Source: Terrabacter sp. Root181 (lineage in GTDB: Bacteria > Actinomycetota > Actinomycetes > Actinomycetales > Dermatophilaceae). Taken from it: 64,000 nucleotides of DNA. Shown one piece after another: positions 1 to 8,281 of this stretch. A model generated the notes under the pieces. It searched no databases. It saw only the letters and a program-made list of their open reading frames with translations, and had not been told where the DNA came from. The translations under genes and the position numbers were made by a program. Position 1 is the stretch's first letter. Every line of letters begins with the position of its first letter. The DNA lies in contig NZ_LMHU01000001.1 in NCBI RefSeq assembly GCF_001428505.1, positions 397,055 to 461,054 of the forward strand, read 5' to 3'.

Positions 1-711
1 GAGCCACACGGGGACCTGCACGCGCAGCAGGCGGGCGCGGGCGGCATACGTCCGGAGGAGGGAGACGTAGCTGAGGCGGTCGGGGCCGACGACGTCGAGG
101 TGTCCCGTCACGTCGGGCCGCTCGACCGCCTCGGCGAGGAACCACACCGCGTCCGCGACGGCGACCGGCTGGATGACCGAGCTGCCCATCCACGCCGGCA
201 CCGTCTGCACGACCCCGAGCCGGGTGGACATCTGGCGCATCACCTCGAAGCTCGTCGAGCCGGCCCCGACGACCATCGACGCGCGCAGCGTCAGCACCGG
301 GCAGTCCGCCGTCGCGAGGATCTCCTCGACCTCGAGCCGCGACAGCAGGTGGTCCGAGAGCTCGTCGTCGGGCAGGTCGGGCACGATCCCCGAGAAGTAG
401 ACGAGGCGGCCCGCGCCGACGACGCCCGTGGCATACGCGACGTTGTCGGCGGCCTGCCGGTCGCGCTGCATGAAGTCGTCGGAGTCGAGACCGTGCACGA
501 GGTAGCAGATCGCGTCGACGCCCTCGAGGGCCTCGACGACGCGGTCCTCGTCGTGGACGTCGACGCGCCGCCACGCGACGTCAGCCGACCACGGGTACGC
601 CGTCGCCGGGCTCCGGTGGTGGGTCGCCACGACGTCGTGGCCGCGACGGAGCAGCTCGGGCACGAGGCGTGAGCCGACGTAGCCGCTCGCGCCGACGACG
701 GCGACCCTCAT
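1..711 (-). CDS. NAD(P)-binding epimerase/dehydratase-like protein, C-terminus cut by window edge
   Basis: The translation starts MRVAVVGASGYVGSRL, a Rossmann GxxGxxG loop typical of the atypical short-chain dehydrogenase / NmrA-like NAD(P)H-binding family. About 237 codons are visible and the gene continues left of position 1. A region near residues 108-125 (LVYFSGIVPD) resembles the fourth strand of such folds. Its stop side lies outside the window, so the substrate cannot be inferred. It starts inside the end of the CoxG-like gene (ATGA overlap at 708-711), so the two are probably co-transcribed from the right. Family placement is fairly sure; function is open. Confidence 0.8.
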   Translation of the reverse strand, partial: MRVAVVGASGYVGSRLVPELLRRGHDVVATHHRSPATAYPWSADVAWRRVDVHDEDRVVEALEGVDAICYLVHGLDSDDFMQRDRQAADNVAYATGVVGAGRLVYFSGIVPDLPDDELSDHLLSRLEVEEILATADCPVLTLRASMVVGAGSTSFEVMRQMSTRLGVVQTVPAWMGSSVIQPVAVADAVWFLAEAVERPDVTGHLDVVGPDRLSYVSLLRTYAARARLLRVQVPVWL

Positions 712-1280
712 CGGCGCTTGCGCTCGCGCCGGTCGCGCCGGAGGGAGCCGAAGAGGTCGGTGGCCGAGCGGACGAGGTCGAGCGAGCTATCGTCGTCGGC
801 CTCGGCGTCCGGGACGGGGCCGGACACGGACATGCACGTGAGGAACCGCTCGATGAGGGGGTCGGACGCGCGCTGGACGAGGCCGGTGCCGAAGTCCATC
901 GGGAAGCCGAGGAAGACGAGGTCGGTCACGAGGTGCGCCCGGGTGCGGTCGCCGTCCCGGTCGTCGTCGCCGTCCGCGTCGACGGGGTGCAGCGTGAGCG
1001 TGATGTCGATGGTCGCCCTGCCGAGACCGTGCCGCTCCTGGCCCGAGGCCGTCAGGCGCGCGCGACCGGCGTCCTCGTCGCGCTCGACCATCGAGCCGGT
1101 GCCGTCGAAGTACATCGACAGCGGCCCGAGCTTGGCCTTGATCTCACCGACGAAGTCGTCGCCGTCGACCTCGGTGACCTTCGCGCCCGGGAAGCACCGG
1201 CCGATCCGGCGCAGGTCCATGAAGTGCGCCCAGACCACGTCGCGCGGTGCGTCGAGCTCCTGCTCGTGCCCGAGTCTCAT
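708..1280 (-). CDS. SRPBCC / CoxG-like protein
   Basis: A 190-residue protein starting MRLGHEQELDAPRDVVWAHF, with RRIGRCFPGAKV shortly after. This is the START/Bet v1-like ligand-binding fold of the CoxG family (named for carbon monoxide dehydrogenase subunit G). The ATG at 1280 was chosen because a GGGAGG ribosome site sits seven bases upstream; the longer upstream extension is low complexity. The C-terminus (residues 165-190) is acidic and then Arg/Lys rich. No CO dehydrogenase genes are nearby, so the family name says little about its job. It may bind a hydrophobic ligand together with the downstream NAD(P)-binding protein, with which it overlaps by four bases. Confidence 0.8.
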   Translation of the reverse strand: MRLGHEQELDAPRDVVWAHFMDLRRIGRCFPGAKVTEVDGDDFVGEIKAKLGPLSMYFDGTGSMVERDEDAGRARLTASGQERHGLGRATIDITLTLHPVDADGDDDRDGDRTRAHLVTDLVFLGFPMDFGTGLVQRASDPLIERFLTCMSVSGPVPDAEADDDSSLDLVRSATDLFGSLRRDRRERKRR

Positions 1281-1400
1281 CGCGTGTCCTCCCGTCGGCC
1301 GCGCCGCCCGGTGGGTGGCCGGCGGCGCTTCGTCCACCGTGGCATACCCGTACGGCCCGCGGCAGAGGCGGCCCGGTCCAGGGCGTGGGCCGGTGGCCCC

Positions 1401-2561
1401 TCAGTCGCCGGCGCCGGAGGGCAGCAGCTCCCAGTAGAGGCCGTCGCCCCAGCCGCCGTCGGTGACCCGGTCCACGGCGTGCTCCCGACCGAACTCCACG
1501 AAGCCGACCGACCGGAGCACGGCGTTGCTCGCCGCGTTGTCGGCGGCCGTCTCGGCGACGAGGCGGCGCAGGCCCAGCCCGCCCTCGCTCGTCGGGGCCA
1601 GGGCGTGGGCGACGGCGAGCCGGGCGGCCTCCTTGGCGGCGCCGCGACCGCGGGCGCTCGGGAAGAACTGGTAGCCCAGCTCGGCCGTGTCGGTGATGGC
1701 CCCGCCGCGGCTGAAGACGGTGACGCCGCCGAGGGCGCGGTCGGTCTCGAGGTCCGCGACGCACCAGTCGATCGCCGTGCCCTCGGACATCCGCTCCTGC
1801 CGGGTGAGCAGCCAGGCCGGGAAGGTCTCGCGGCGCAGGATCGACCGGGACGGCATCCAGTGCACGGGGTCGTCGCGCAGCTCGATGGCGTCGACGTCCT
1901 CGGGCCGCCAGGGGCGCAGCCGGACCCGGTCGCCCTCGGTCGGCGTCGCGGCGAACCACGGCGTCTGCGCCGTGAGCGGGTCGCCCGGGGTGATGCTGCC
2001 GGTCCACGTGTCGAGCGCCTCGGAGCCGCCCTCGGGGTCCGGGTGGCTGGCCGGGATGGTGCCGTGGAAGGTGAAGCCCGCGGCCCACGCGGCTCGTCGC
2101 GAGCCCCAGTTGCCGACGACCGCCCGCCAGTGCACGCGACGGACCGGGACGCCCCAGACCGGTGTCGCGAAGGCGTGGTCGACGACGAGCCGGACGGCGC
2201 GCGACATCAGGCCCCGGCCACGCGCATCCGGGTGCAGCCCGAAGCCGAGCTCACCGACGGACGCCGCGGCGCCGGGTCGCAGGTCGATGGTGCCGGCGTA
2301 GCGGGCCGCACCCGTCTCGTCGGTCCACTCGATCGCCCACGAGCGCCTGGCGCCGGCCTCGCCCCAGGCGGCGAGGTTGCCCTCGACGAAGGTCACGGCG
2401 TCCTCGGCGGAGTAGGGCCGGGGCACCGTCGTCCACCGCAGGCTCTCGGGGTCGGTGCTCTGTTCGACGATCGCCTCGGCGTCGTCGACGGAGTGGGCGC
2501 GCAGCGTCACGACGCCGTCGGTCAGGGGGTGAACGGCGGGCGGCTGGGAGGCATCGGTCAC
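1401..2561 (-). CDS. Tandem GNAT N-acetyltransferase
   Basis: A 386-residue protein with two complete GNAT domains in a row. The first (about residues 8-185) carries the acetyl-CoA loop as LHPDARGRGLMSRAVRL. The second (about 205-380) carries FFPSARGRGAAKEAARLA. Both resemble the RimJ/RimL branch, which acetylates ribosomal-protein N-termini or small molecules. The GTG at 2561 was chosen because the open frame further upstream is proline/arginine-rich shadow sequence running through a terminator hairpin. The product is unknown; a tandem arrangement suggests one gene-internal duplication followed by divergence. It stands alone, with a strong hairpin upstream at 2659-2690. Confidence 0.85.
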   Translation of the reverse strand: MTDASQPPAVHPLTDGVVTLRAHSVDDAEAIVEQSTDPESLRWTTVPRPYSAEDAVTFVEGNLAAWGEAGARRSWAIEWTDETGAARYAGTIDLRPGAAASVGELGFGLHPDARGRGLMSRAVRLVVDHAFATPVWGVPVRRVHWRAVVGNWGSRRAAWAAGFTFHGTIPASHPDPEGGSEALDTWTGSITPGDPLTAQTPWFAATPTEGDRVRLRPWRPEDVDAIELRDDPVHWMPSRSILRRETFPAWLLTRQERMSEGTAIDWCVADLETDRALGGVTVFSRGGAITDTAELGYQFFPSARGRGAAKEAARLAVAHALAPTSEGGLGLRRLVAETAADNAASNAVLRSVGFVEFGREHAVDRVTDGGWGDGLYWELLPSGAGD

Positions 2562-2658
2562 GGCGTCAGCCTGCCAGCCGGCATACGGCCCCGTCACGGC
2601 GATTCCGGGTGCCGGCGCGGTAGCGCAGACCTCCCGGGACGTGCCCGGGAACGAGAGA

Positions 2659-2690
2659 GGACCGGGAGCCGGCGTGCCGGCTCCCGGTCC
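2659..2690. terminator. Perfect 15-bp inverted repeat, probable terminator
   Basis: Arms 2659-2673 and 2676-2690 are exact reverse complements, separated by two bases, so the RNA would form a very stable G+C hairpin on either strand. There is no T run, which is normal in actinobacteria. It lies upstream of the tandem GNAT gene (minus strand) and about 360 bp before the HTH gene (plus strand). It may therefore close a plus-strand transcript or insulate the two. No gene is convincing between 2691 and 3000. Confidence 0.6.
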
Positions 2691-3000
2691 AAAGGCCCGC
2701 TTCCCCTCCACAGGCTGCGTACCGGCCTCTACCGTACCCAATGGGTCGTCCGGACGAACACGCGTTGCGGGCGGCCCTGGACGACGCAACTCGGGGGAGG
2801 ATGCGTGGGGAGCCGACCGGCTCCCGACGCGAGGAAGGGTTGCCGTGGTGACAGGGGCCGAGGGGGGCGCGCGACGCCCGGCGCTCTCGGATCGAGGACA
2901 GGCCGGTGGCGGGACGGAAGTCTCCCCCTGGCCTCGACTCCCGCCCCGGCCCACCGGTGCCAGTCGTCACGATACGAAGGTCGTGGGCCGTGACGCGTCT

Positions 3001-3031
3001 CTGTTGCGCACGCGGGCGCCGCGCGCAACAG
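3001..3031 (+). promoter_or_regulatory. Inverted repeat just upstream of the HTH gene
   Basis: CTGTTGCGC (3001-3009) is repeated inverted as GCGCAACAG (3023-3031), nine perfect base pairs around a 13-base spacer, ending 22 bp before the GTG start of the HTH-domain gene. It could be the binding site of that protein (autoregulation) or a 5' leader hairpin. No -10/-35 pair stands out. Confidence 0.4.
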
Positions 3032-3053
3032 GGCTTCACGCCGGGGTGTCCTC

Positions 3054-4628
3054 GTGTTGAACGAACAGGTGCAGTGGGTGCTGCGCAACGCCCGCCTCCA
3101 GGCCGCCGACCCCGCACTGCGCAGCGCGGCGGCGTTCGCCCACGGCGCGGGGCGGGCCGAGCCGGTGCACCGGTCCCAGGTCGGCCGCTGGGAGAACGGC
3201 CGCGTCGAGCTGACGCGGTCGCTCGTGCGCCGCTACGAGACCGTGCTCGACCTGCCCGACGGCCAGCTGCTCGCCGCCGTCGACCTCTTCTCGCGCTCCC
3301 ACCAGCCCGTGCGCCCGGCCGCCACGCTCCCACCGCCGACCCCGCCCGACGTCGACGGCACCCTCGACCTGCTCGAGCGAGCGCTCGCCGACGAACGGAT
3401 GAGCGGGCTCGACTGGGACCGGCTCTCCGACCACCTCGGCCGGATGCCCCACGCCATGGTGCGAGCCGGCGACTGGGAGGGACTGATCCGCCGGCTCCTC
3501 CAGGAGGTCAGCCTCGGGCTGGACCTCGACTACGTGCAGCGTGCCGAGGCCATGGCCCGCCTGGCCGGGCACCCCCGCAGCGCCGGCGTCGTCGCCGCGC
3601 TGGCCGCCGAGGTGGTGGGCCGGCCCGACGCGCAGTTCTACGTCGACACCCTGGGCCTGCTGCGCTTCATGGAGGCCCCGCGCGGCTTCTCCGTCCTCAT
3701 CGGACAGCTGCGCGAGCCGACCAACGCCAGCTCGCTGCGGGCCTGCCTCAGCGTGCTGACGACGCTCGTGCGCGGCACCGGCCTCGACCCCGAGGCGCGT
3801 CTCGACGCCGTCCGGCTCGCGGTCCAGCACCTGCGCGACCCCTCGCACCCCTACCTCGTGCACCGCGGCGCCGCCAACCTCGTGCGCACGCTGGGGCCCG
3901 AGGGCCACCGCGTCGCGACGGGTCTCACGGCCGAGGACCGTCGGGCCGCGGCCTCGATCGTCCGCAACGGCCGGGCGATCACGGCGCAGGCGATCCGCGA
4001 GGCCCACCTGCGGATCCGGGGCGAGCTCGAGGCGGCCGACGGGCACGCGGCCGCCCACGAGCCGATCCTCGGCGAGCTGCTGCAGACGGCGCTCGGCGAG
4101 ACCAACGAGGAGGACCGGGCCTACGCGCTCGGCATCCTCATGCTCTCGCCGCAGAGCCGGATCATCGGCCGGGTCCACGCCGCGGCCTTCGCCGACGCCC
4201 TCGCGCGGCACGACCACGTCGCCGCGCACGAGAGCCTCACCGTGCTGACGTGGATGGGCCAGGCCGAGGACCTCGACCTCTTCGAGCGGGTCGCGCTGTC
4301 GCCCGCCTCGGCACCCGACGTCGCCAAGGAGGCCGGCTACGTCGTGGGCAACACGCTGGAGCCGGCCGGCCGGCGGCGGGAGGAGCGCGAGGAGGCCGTC
4401 GCCCGGCGGATCGCCGGGCTGGTCGCGACCGGCGGCGGCGAGCCCGACGCCCAGCTGCTCCGTGGCCTTGTCTACGCCCTCGGCATGCGAGGCCGCTACG
4501 ACCTCGTGGCCGCCCTCGTCGAGGCCCTGCCCGTGTCGGGGCGTGACCCGCTCGCGATGGCCGAGCAGGCCCGCGCCACGCTCGGCTGGTGGCTCGACGT
4601 GCCCGAGCACCTGCGGCCGGAGCGGTGA
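3054..4628 (+). CDS. XRE-type helix-turn-helix protein with large alpha-helical C-terminus
   Basis: A 524-residue protein. Residues 3-75 form an XRE-like helix-turn-helix, with the recognition segment SQVGRWENGR at about 41-50. The remaining 430 residues are leucine- and alanine-rich helices with HEAT/armadillo-like character and no catalytic motif that I can see. The start is GTG 3054 or TTG 3057; the ribosome site (GGGGTG) is weak. An inverted repeat lies directly upstream. The gene is single, followed after 26 bp by a phosphatase gene with its own leaderless-type promoter. It is probably a sequence-specific regulator with a sensor or scaffold domain; the signal is unknown. Confidence 0.7.
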   Translation: MLNEQVQWVLRNARLQAADPALRSAAAFAHGAGRAEPVHRSQVGRWENGRVELTRSLVRRYETVLDLPDGQLLAAVDLFSRSHQPVRPAATLPPPTPPDVDGTLDLLERALADERMSGLDWDRLSDHLGRMPHAMVRAGDWEGLIRRLLQEVSLGLDLDYVQRAEAMARLAGHPRSAGVVAALAAEVVGRPDAQFYVDTLGLLRFMEAPRGFSVLIGQLREPTNASSLRACLSVLTTLVRGTGLDPEARLDAVRLAVQHLRDPSHPYLVHRGAANLVRTLGPEGHRVATGLTAEDRRAAASIVRNGRAITAQAIREAHLRIRGELEAADGHAAAHEPILGELLQTALGETNEEDRAYALGILMLSPQSRIIGRVHAAAFADALARHDHVAAHESLTVLTWMGQAEDLDLFERVALSPASAPDVAKEAGYVVGNTLEPAGRRREEREEAVARRIAGLVATGGGEPDAQLLRGLVYALGMRGRYDLVAALVEALPVSGRDPLAMAEQARATLGWWLDVPEHLRPER

Positions 4629-4642
4629 CGGGGCGGGGTCGA

Positions 4643-4648
4643 TAGGTT
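4643..4648 (+). promoter_or_regulatory. -10 element of a probable leaderless promoter
   Basis: TAGGTT matches the actinobacterial -10 pattern TAnnnT and ends six bases before the GTG of the phosphatase gene, so transcription would begin at or next to the start codon. No ribosome site is present. Confidence 0.5.
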
Positions 4649-4654
4649 GGGGGC

Positions 4655-5455
4655 GTGCAGACGGACGAGGTGCTGAGCCTCCTGAAGGACGTGGCCGACG
4701 AGGTCATCAACCCGCGGTTCCGGGCGCTGGCGGCCGGAGAGATCCACGAGAAGCGTCCCGGCGACCTCGTGACCGACGCCGACCGCGAGGCCGAGGTGCT
4801 CATCACCGCCGCCCTGGTCGCCGCCTACCCCGACGCCGTCGTGCTCGGCGAGGAGACCTTCGCCGGAGACCCGGCGCTCATGCAGCGGTATGCCGCCGCG
4901 GACCACGCGTTCACGGTCGACCCCGTCGACGGCACGAAGAACTTCGTCCACGGCTCCAAGGACCACGCCGTCATGGTCGCCGAGACCGTGGCCGGGGAGG
5001 CCGTGCGGGCGTGGATCTGGCAGCCACAGCACGAGGTCGGCTTCGTCGCCGAGCGCGGAGCAGGAACCTGGCGCCACGACGCCGACGGGTCGCGTCGCCT
5101 CACGATCCCCGAGCCACCCGCCGCGGGCCTCCGGGGCCGCACGTCACGCCGGAAGTGGATCGGCCAGGCGCTGCACGGCCTCGAGCCGATGACGCTGACG
5201 TGGGTCTCGTGCGGCATCGACTACCCCAAGCTCGTCGAGGGCGAGGCCGACTACATCCTCTACGCGTCCGCTGCTCCGTGGGACCACGTGCCCGGCTCGC
5301 TCCTGCTCGCCGAGGCCGGTGGTCTGCTCGGCACGACCGAGGGCGTCGTCTACTCCCCCCGCGACACCGCGCCCCCGGGGCTCGTCGCCGCCGGCAGCCC
5401 CACGGCATACGACCACGTATGCCGTGCGCTCGCCTCGAGCGCCCACCTGCCCTGA
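4655..5455 (+). CDS. Inositol monophosphatase family phosphatase
   Basis: A 266-residue metal-dependent phosphatase of the IMPase/FBPase/CysQ superfamily. Metal ligands are visible: GEE at about 65-67, DPVDGTKN at about 89-96 (the DPxDGT signature), and the WDHVPG motif near residue 210. Substrates in this family include inositol phosphate, histidinol phosphate, fructose bisphosphate and PAP, and the sequence does not decide between them. The start is GTG at 4655, directly after a leaderless-type -10. The 3' end contains an inverted pair of the GGCATAC motif. No histidine or inositol genes are adjacent. Confidence 0.88.
   Translation: MQTDEVLSLLKDVADEVINPRFRALAAGEIHEKRPGDLVTDADREAEVLITAALVAAYPDAVVLGEETFAGDPALMQRYAAADHAFTVDPVDGTKNFVHGSKDHAVMVAETVAGEAVRAWIWQPQHEVGFVAERGAGTWRHDADGSRRLTIPEPPAAGLRGRTSRRKWIGQALHGLEPMTLTWVSCGIDYPKLVEGEADYILYASAAPWDHVPGSLLLAEAGGLLGTTEGVVYSPRDTAPPGLVAAGSPTAYDHVCRALASSAHLP
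5401..5426. repeat. Inverted pair of the GGCATAC motif
   Basis: CACGGCATAC (5401-5410) and GTATGCCGTG (5417-5426) are perfect inverted copies six bases apart, inside the last codons of the phosphatase gene. GGCATAC/GTATGCC recurs throughout the window (see findings). Here it makes a 10-bp-arm palindrome 29 bp before the stop codon. Confidence 0.55.
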
Positions 5456-5506
5456 CCCGCCGCTGACGTGGCACGCCCGCGGCTCCGGTACCGGCTCACC
5501 GGCCAG

Positions 5507-6139
5507 TCACTCCTCGGAGGCCGCCGCCGACGCCTTCTTCGAGCGTGCCGCGCGGGCCGGCGCGGTCTTGGCGGCCTTCCGCGCGTCGCGAGCGGCCTTC
5601 TTCGCCGTGGCCGACGCCTTCGTCGTCTTCCTCGCGGCGACGTAGCGCTCGGGGTCCTTGTCCTTCGGGGTGATCCCCTCGGCCCAGCGCACCGCCTCGT
5701 AGCGCAGGAACTGCACGGCGATCTCGTGGCGCAGCTCGAGGCTCGCGCGCTGCCGGAAGTCGGCGAGGTCCTGGCGCTCCTCCTCGCCCATGTGGTCGCT
5801 GTTGTGGACGTTGGCGTCGACGACCGCCGTCCACCACGCGTCGGAGCCGGTGCGGCAGCGCCCCACCTTGCGCACCGACTTGCGGATGTCGTTGTGGTCC
5901 TTGACGGCGTCCTCGACCTCCTCGTCGACGGACTCGGCGTCGGCGCCGCCCGTGCCGATGCGCAGCAGCTCCGGGTAGAAGTAGAGCTCCTCGGCCTCGG
6001 CGTGCGTCTCGAGGAGGATCTCGAGCCGCTTCCAGACCGCGGCCAGGCCCTCGTGGTCGTCGCGCGGCCACTCCTCGAGCACGGCGAACATCCGTCGCTG
6101 CTCGTCGTGCTGGCGGAGGATGACGTCGGTGATGTCCAC
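5507..6139 (-). CDS. Hemerythrin HHE-domain protein with Lys/Ala-rich tail
   Basis: A 210-residue protein. Residues 1-150 form a hemerythrin-like four-helix domain with histidines and carboxylates spaced for a di-iron site: LRQHDEQRR, LETHAEAEE, KDHNDIRK and VHNSDHMGEEE. Such proteins bind oxygen, NO or metal, and are often linked to redox stress. From about residue 165 the sequence turns into a basic tail of lysine, alanine and arginine (KKAARDARKAAK and similar), reminiscent of the C-termini of actinobacterial histone-like proteins. The GTG at 6139 was chosen for the GAGAGG site seven bases upstream. Transcription converges with the phosphatase gene. Confidence 0.85.
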   Translation of the reverse strand: MDITDVILRQHDEQRRMFAVLEEWPRDDHEGLAAVWKRLEILLETHAEAEELYFYPELLRIGTGGADAESVDEEVEDAVKDHNDIRKSVRKVGRCRTGSDAWWTAVVDANVHNSDHMGEEERQDLADFRQRASLELRHEIAVQFLRYEAVRWAEGITPKDKDPERYVAARKTTKASATAKKAARDARKAAKTAPARAARSKKASAAASEE

Positions 6140-6310
6140 GGGAGGGCCTCTCTGTCGTCCGGCGGGTTCCGGATCCACTGTGCCGCATCCATACCCGTTG
6201 GACGTCGCGGGCTTGGCCGTTTCGCGTATCACCGGCCCCGGCTGGTGCCACCGTTGGTCGGGAGAGTTCACCGACGCGCTTCAGCGACGCAGGATGGGTG
6301 GTGGGTCCGC

Positions 6311-7732
6311 ATGACGAGCAACGACCTGGTCGTGGTGCTTCCGGGGATCACCGGCAGCACGCTCGGGGTCCGGGGTGACGACGGCTCGCCGGCGAGCGAG
6401 AACCTCATCTGGGCCCCCAGCGCGGGCGCGGTGTGGAAGCTGCTGACGGGTAGCCAGTCCATCCTCAAGAAGGTGCTGCCCGAGGGGATCGGCGACGACC
6501 ACCCGGGTGACGGCGTCGAGCCGGTGGCCCTCATGCCGGACGTCCACGTCCTGCCGGGCATCTGGACGCCGATCCGCGGCTACGACGTGCTCGTCAGCGC
6601 CCTCGAGAAGCAGGGCTACCAGCGGGGCACCGGCGGCAAGCCGGCCACGCTCATCACGTACGCCTACGACTGGCGCCTCTCGAACCGCTACAACGGCGCT
6701 CGTCTCAAGACCGTCGTCGAGCCCGCCCTCGAGCAGCTGCGGGCGCAGGGTGGCGCGTATGCCGACGCGAAGGTCGTCTTCGTCTGCCACTCCATGGGTG
6801 GGCTCGTCGCCCGCTGGTACATCGAGAAGTGTGGCGGGGCCGAGGTGACCCGCAAGCTCATCACCCTCGGCACCCCGTGGCGGGGTGCCACCGACGCGCT
6901 CACGCAGCTCGTCAACGGCGTCAAGAAGGGCATCGGCCCGCTGTCGATCGACCTCACGGACTTCTCGCGCAGCATGCCCTCGCTCTTCCAGCTGCTGCCC
7001 GAGTTCGCGTGCATCAGCAACGCCGGCGGCTACGCGAAGACGACCGAGGTGTCGGTGCCCAACGTCAGCACGGCGATGGTGGCCGACGCGATGGCCTTCC
7101 ACACCGACCTCCAGGCCGCCGAGGCAACCCGCCCGGAGAGCCACACGTCGGCCCACATGATCGTCGGCATCCGGCAGCCGACGGCGACCACGGTCCAGCT
7201 CTCGGGCGGCACGGCCACGGCCTACCAGGACTTCGGCACCGACAACGACTTCGGCGACGGCACGGTGCCGCTGACCGGGGCGGTGGGTCTCGGCGAGGCG
7301 CTCGACACCAACCTGGCCGTGCGCGTGCCCGACCAGCACACCAACCTCCAGTGCAACCAGCTCGTCCTCGACCAGGTGCAGGAGATCCTCAGCGCCAAGC
7401 CCGTCCGGAGGCGGGAGATCACCGACACGAACGTGCGCGCCGTCGTGCCCGACCTCGTCACGGCCGGACAGCCGCTCAAGGTGGCCTTCGACCTCGAGTC
7501 GGACGACCTCGGCGCCGACCCACCGCACAAGGCCGTGACGGTGACGGTCAGCAGCGAGAAGGGCAAAGTGCTCGCCACGGCCGAGCCGGCGCTGCGCAAG
7601 GGCCACGGCGTCGCGACCTTCGACGACCTGCCGGCCGGCACGCACACCGTCACGGTCACCGGCTCGGGACCCACGTCGACGGTGCGCCCGGTCACGTCGA
7701 CGACGCTCGTCTGGCCGAAGCCGACGCGCTGA
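6311..7732 (+). CDS. LCAT-like alpha/beta hydrolase or acyltransferase
   Basis: A 473-residue protein of the lecithin:cholesterol acyltransferase-like branch of alpha/beta hydrolases. The oxyanion-loop strand is VVVLPGITGSTL near residue 10. The nucleophile elbow is CHSMGG (Ser near 160). An acid residue probably lies in FGDGTVPL near 315, and a histidine in PDQHTNL near 340. Residues 370-473 look like a beta-sandwich extension. No signal peptide is visible, so it may act in the cytoplasm. Likely substrates are lipid or ester acyl groups; the true one is unknown. The start is ATG 6311 after a G-rich leader. It is divergent from the hemerythrin gene, sharing a 171-bp intergenic region. Confidence 0.8.
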   Translation: MTSNDLVVVLPGITGSTLGVRGDDGSPASENLIWAPSAGAVWKLLTGSQSILKKVLPEGIGDDHPGDGVEPVALMPDVHVLPGIWTPIRGYDVLVSALEKQGYQRGTGGKPATLITYAYDWRLSNRYNGARLKTVVEPALEQLRAQGGAYADAKVVFVCHSMGGLVARWYIEKCGGAEVTRKLITLGTPWRGATDALTQLVNGVKKGIGPLSIDLTDFSRSMPSLFQLLPEFACISNAGGYAKTTEVSVPNVSTAMVADAMAFHTDLQAAEATRPESHTSAHMIVGIRQPTATTVQLSGGTATAYQDFGTDNDFGDGTVPLTGAVGLGEALDTNLAVRVPDQHTNLQCNQLVLDQVQEILSAKPVRRREITDTNVRAVVPDLVTAGQPLKVAFDLESDDLGADPPHKAVTVTVSSEKGKVLATAEPALRKGHGVATFDDLPAGTHTVTVTGSGPTSTVRPVTSTTLVWPKPTR

Positions 7733-7853
7733 GGAACGCGCCTGGTCGTCCGCGTGATCCTGCACCTGATCGCGCCACAGCTGCGCCCGAGCGACACATC
7801 CTGCGCTACCTCGCGCGCGACCTGGTGTCCGCGACTGGTGGTTGAGTGAGGGA

Positions 7854-8261
7854 ATGACCTCAGAGATCAGTGCATCGACGATCGGCTGGGACTGCGTCGC
7901 GCTCGACTGCGCCGACGCAGCCGGTGTCGCGCAGTTCTACGCCGACCTGCTCGGCGGCCGCGTCGAGGCCGACCCGGACGGCGACTGGTTCAACGTGCTG
8001 TGGGACGGCCCGCGCATCGCGACCCAGCTCGCTCCCGACCACGAGTCGCCCGACTGGCCGCGAGGCCAGCAGCAGGCCCACCTCGACTTCGTCGTCGTCG
8101 ACATCGCTGCCGCCCACGAGCGGGTGCTCGCCCTCGGCGGCACGGCGCTCGACCCCGTCGAGCCGCCACGGCCGGAACCCGAGCGCGGGTTCCGCGTGTA
8201 CGCCGACCCGGCCGGCCACCCGTTCTGCCTGTGCCGCCCGACCGAGGACGCCTGGGGCTGA
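7854..8261 (+). CDS. VOC superfamily (glyoxalase-like) protein
   Basis: A 135-residue vicinal-oxygen-chelate protein with the typical start (DCVALDCADAAGVAQFYADL) and end (YADPAGHPFCLCRP) of the glyoxalase/bleomycin-resistance-like group. It is one of three VOC genes in the window (also 14027 and 36637). A TTG four codons upstream (7842) is an alternative start. The ribosome site GTGAGGGA lies very close to the ATG, so the start is uncertain. Function is unknown; members act as metal-dependent lyases or isomerases or bind drugs. It converges with the MFS transporter gene 20 bp away. Confidence 0.8.
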   Translation: MTSEISASTIGWDCVALDCADAAGVAQFYADLLGGRVEADPDGDWFNVLWDGPRIATQLAPDHESPDWPRGQQQAHLDFVVVDIAAAHERVLALGGTALDPVEPPRPEPERGFRVYADPAGHPFCLCRPTEDAWG

Positions 8262-8281
8262 GCCTCGGCGGCCTCCGACCG

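Noticed and set aside
669-2993. 774-codon plus-strand open frame
   Set aside because: It runs antisense to the CoxG-like and tandem GNAT genes, both of which have recognisable domains and ribosome sites.
2729-3088. Minus-strand frame of 119 codons between GNAT and HTH genes
   Set aside because: Composition is Arg/Pro/Ser shadow-like, there is no ribosome site, and it overlaps the HTH gene start.
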